5,568 nucleotides of DNA from an uncultured Lachnospiraceae bacterium (lineage in GTDB: Bacteria; Bacillota; Clostridia; Lachnospirales; Lachnospiraceae), in the NCBI GenBank assembly GCA_947068385.1, contig CAMTBF010000264.1, positions 1 to 5,568 of the forward strand, read 5' to 3'. The stretch's first letter is position 1, and each line of letters opens with the position of its first letter. The notes under the pieces are model-generated. The model was not told where the DNA came from. It ran no database searches and saw only the letters and a program-made list of their open reading frames with translations. Positions 4,588-5,568 of this stretch are shown one piece after another. A program made the position numbers and the translations under genes.

Positions 4588-5412
4588 ATGCTGGAAATAC
4601 CGGAGAGCCTTACCATAGCCGCACAGCTGGGCGAGACCGTGAAAGGGCTGGAGATCCGCAGGGTGGAAGCGGCCCACACCAAGCACTCCTTTGCCTGGTA
4701 CACAGGCGAGCCCGACTTCTACGCGGAGACCATGGAGGGGAAGCGCCTGGGGGAGGCCACGGGCTGGGGCAGCTATGTGGAGATCGAGGTGGGGGACTAC
4801 CGCTTTGCCGTAGGGGACGGAACGAATTTAAGATACTACGCCCCCGGCGAAAAGCTCCCGCCCCGCTACCAGACCAGAATCGAGCTGGAGGACGGCAGCA
4901 ACCTGGTGTGCACCGTGCAGATGTACGGCTCCATGTTCCTGGTGGATCCTAAGGAGTACGACAATTTCTACTACCATGTGGCCAAGGAAAAACCCATGCC
5001 CGGAAGCGAAGAGTTCGACTACGCCTATTTCCGGGAGCTGAGGGAGCAGGCCTCGGGGAATCTGTCCATGAAGGCTTTCCTGGCCACGGAGCAGCGGATT
5101 CCCGGGCTGGGCAACGGCGTGCTCCAGGACATCCTGCTGCGGGCCGGCCTCCATCCGAAAAAGAAGGTGGGAACCGTCCCCGAGAGCCGCTGGAGACAGG
5201 TCTATGAGGCGCTGACCGACACGCTGCAGAAAATGACCGCCTCCGGCGGGCGCAGCACGGAGAAGGACCTGTTCGGCAGGCCCGGCAGGTATCCCGTGAT
5301 GCTCAGCAAGAACACCCTGGGCAAGGGCTGTCCCTACTGCGGAACCACGATCCAGAAGGCCAGCTACCTGGGCGGCACGGTGTATTTCTGCCCGGGCTGC
5401 CAGGAATCGTAA
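4588..5412 (+). CDS. Fpg/Nei-family DNA glycosylase-like protein lacking the N-terminal catalytic proline
   Basis: The 274-residue length and domain order match the Fpg/Nei family of base-excision repair glycosylase/AP lyases. There is an N-terminal beta-sandwich (about 1-125), then the H2TH region with SMKAFLATEQRIPGLGNGVLQDILLRAGLHP (160-190), including the GLGN loop (173-176). A GGRSTEKDLFGRPGRY stretch (220-235) and a C-terminal zinc finger with C248, C251, C268 and C271 follow. The canonical start MPELPEVE reads MLEIPESL here: E3, P5 and E6 are kept, but the nucleophilic proline is leucine. By my alignment the lysine of the Fpg RxxKY motif is S62, and the zinc-finger arginine is glycine in LGGTVYFC. 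It may bind damaged or abasic DNA without normal glycosylase chemistry, or use another residue; similar variants are, as I recall, annotated as endonuclease VIII in Clostridia. It is cytoplasmic. Confidence 0.9.
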   Translation: MLEIPESLTIAAQLGETVKGLEIRRVEAAHTKHSFAWYTGEPDFYAETMEGKRLGEATGWGSYVEIEVGDYRFAVGDGTNLRYYAPGEKLPPRYQTRIELEDGSNLVCTVQMYGSMFLVDPKEYDNFYYHVAKEKPMPGSEEFDYAYFRELREQASGNLSMKAFLATEQRIPGLGNGVLQDILLRAGLHPKKKVGTVPESRWRQVYEALTDTLQKMTASGGRSTEKDLFGRPGRYPVMLSKNTLGKGCPYCGTTIQKASYLGGTVYFCPGCQES

Positions 5413-5466
5413 ATAAATAGACATGCGCAAGTAACGCGGCCCGGAGAGAGGAAAGGGAGGCAGACT

Positions 5467-5568
5467 ATGACGGACAGGGAGATCCTGCGGCATATTGATG
5501 AGGGGGCAAATTTCTACTTATTTTATTCTTGTGGGCTTGATTTTCCAAACCCCAAACCAAATCCTGTC
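5467..5568 (+). CDS. Start of an unidentified gene, cut by the right edge
   Basis: ATG 5467 is preceded by GGGAGG (5455-5460) at 6 nt, and the frame stays open to the window end, giving 34 residues that begin MTDREILRHIDEGANFYLFY. The spacing and site match its neighbours, so the start is credible. The first 14 codons are GC-rich as in the genes before; from about 5510 the sequence becomes AT-rich. I recognise no family from so short a piece. The gap from the Fpg/Nei-like stop is 54 nt with no terminator seen, so it may belong to the same transcript. Confidence 0.6.
   Translation, partial: MTDREILRHIDEGANFYLFYSCGLDFPNPKPNPV

Noticed and set aside
1..5568. tRNA, rRNA, insertion sequence or attachment site
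   Set aside because: No cloverleaf, rRNA-like stretch, transposase motif or matching terminal repeats were seen on either strand.

Overview
The window looks like chromosomal DNA of a gut-type member of the Clostridia, most likely Lachnospiraceae. This is inferred from strong AAGGAGG-type ribosome binding sites, GC-rich third codon positions mixed with AGA/AGG/GGA codons, and the gene families present (YafY-type WYL regulator, nim-like flavin protein, short zinc-ribbon protein, GyrI-like protein, divergent Fpg/Nei protein). No database search was possible, so genus and species are not claimed. All convincing genes are on the + strand.

Layout. (1) Positions 2-559 hold the 3' part of a gene for a TOPRIM-like protein resembling DUF3226. 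It is cut by the left edge and visibly more AT-rich than what follows. (2) Positions 560-725 hold no firm gene, only a short coding-like tract (571-732) that may be the remnant of a native gene at a composition junction. (3) Positions 726-1754 encode a YafY-type WYL regulator with an unusual acidic six-residue tandem repeat. (4) A possible promoter near 1831-1859 precedes an intracellular GH18 glycosidase (1914-2942). (5) A nim-like split-barrel flavoprotein follows (3025-3516). (6) A leader with consecutive inverted repeats (3543-3647) precedes a 91-residue zinc-ribbon protein (3695-3970). (7) After a structured spacer come a GyrI-like effector-binding protein (4083-4565) and, 22 nt later, a divergent Fpg/Nei-like protein (4588-5412). 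(8) A last gene starts at 5467 and runs off the right edge.

How the genes might work together. The nim-like, zinc-ribbon, GyrI-like and Fpg/Nei-like genes are small, co-oriented and each has its own good ribosome binding site. They read like a loose housekeeping or stress accessory cluster rather than a single pathway. The WYL protein may regulate itself or the following GH18 gene, but only proximity supports that. The truncated TOPRIM gene is the likeliest part of a defence-type module, because DUF3226-like proteins often sit beside AAA ATPase genes; its partner would lie outside the window to the left. I did not find convincing evidence of a wholly new system inside the window. The strongest leads are the Fpg/Nei-like protein that lacks the canonical N-terminal proline, the edge TOPRIM gene, the repeat in the WYL regulator, and the inverted repeats before the zinc-ribbon gene.
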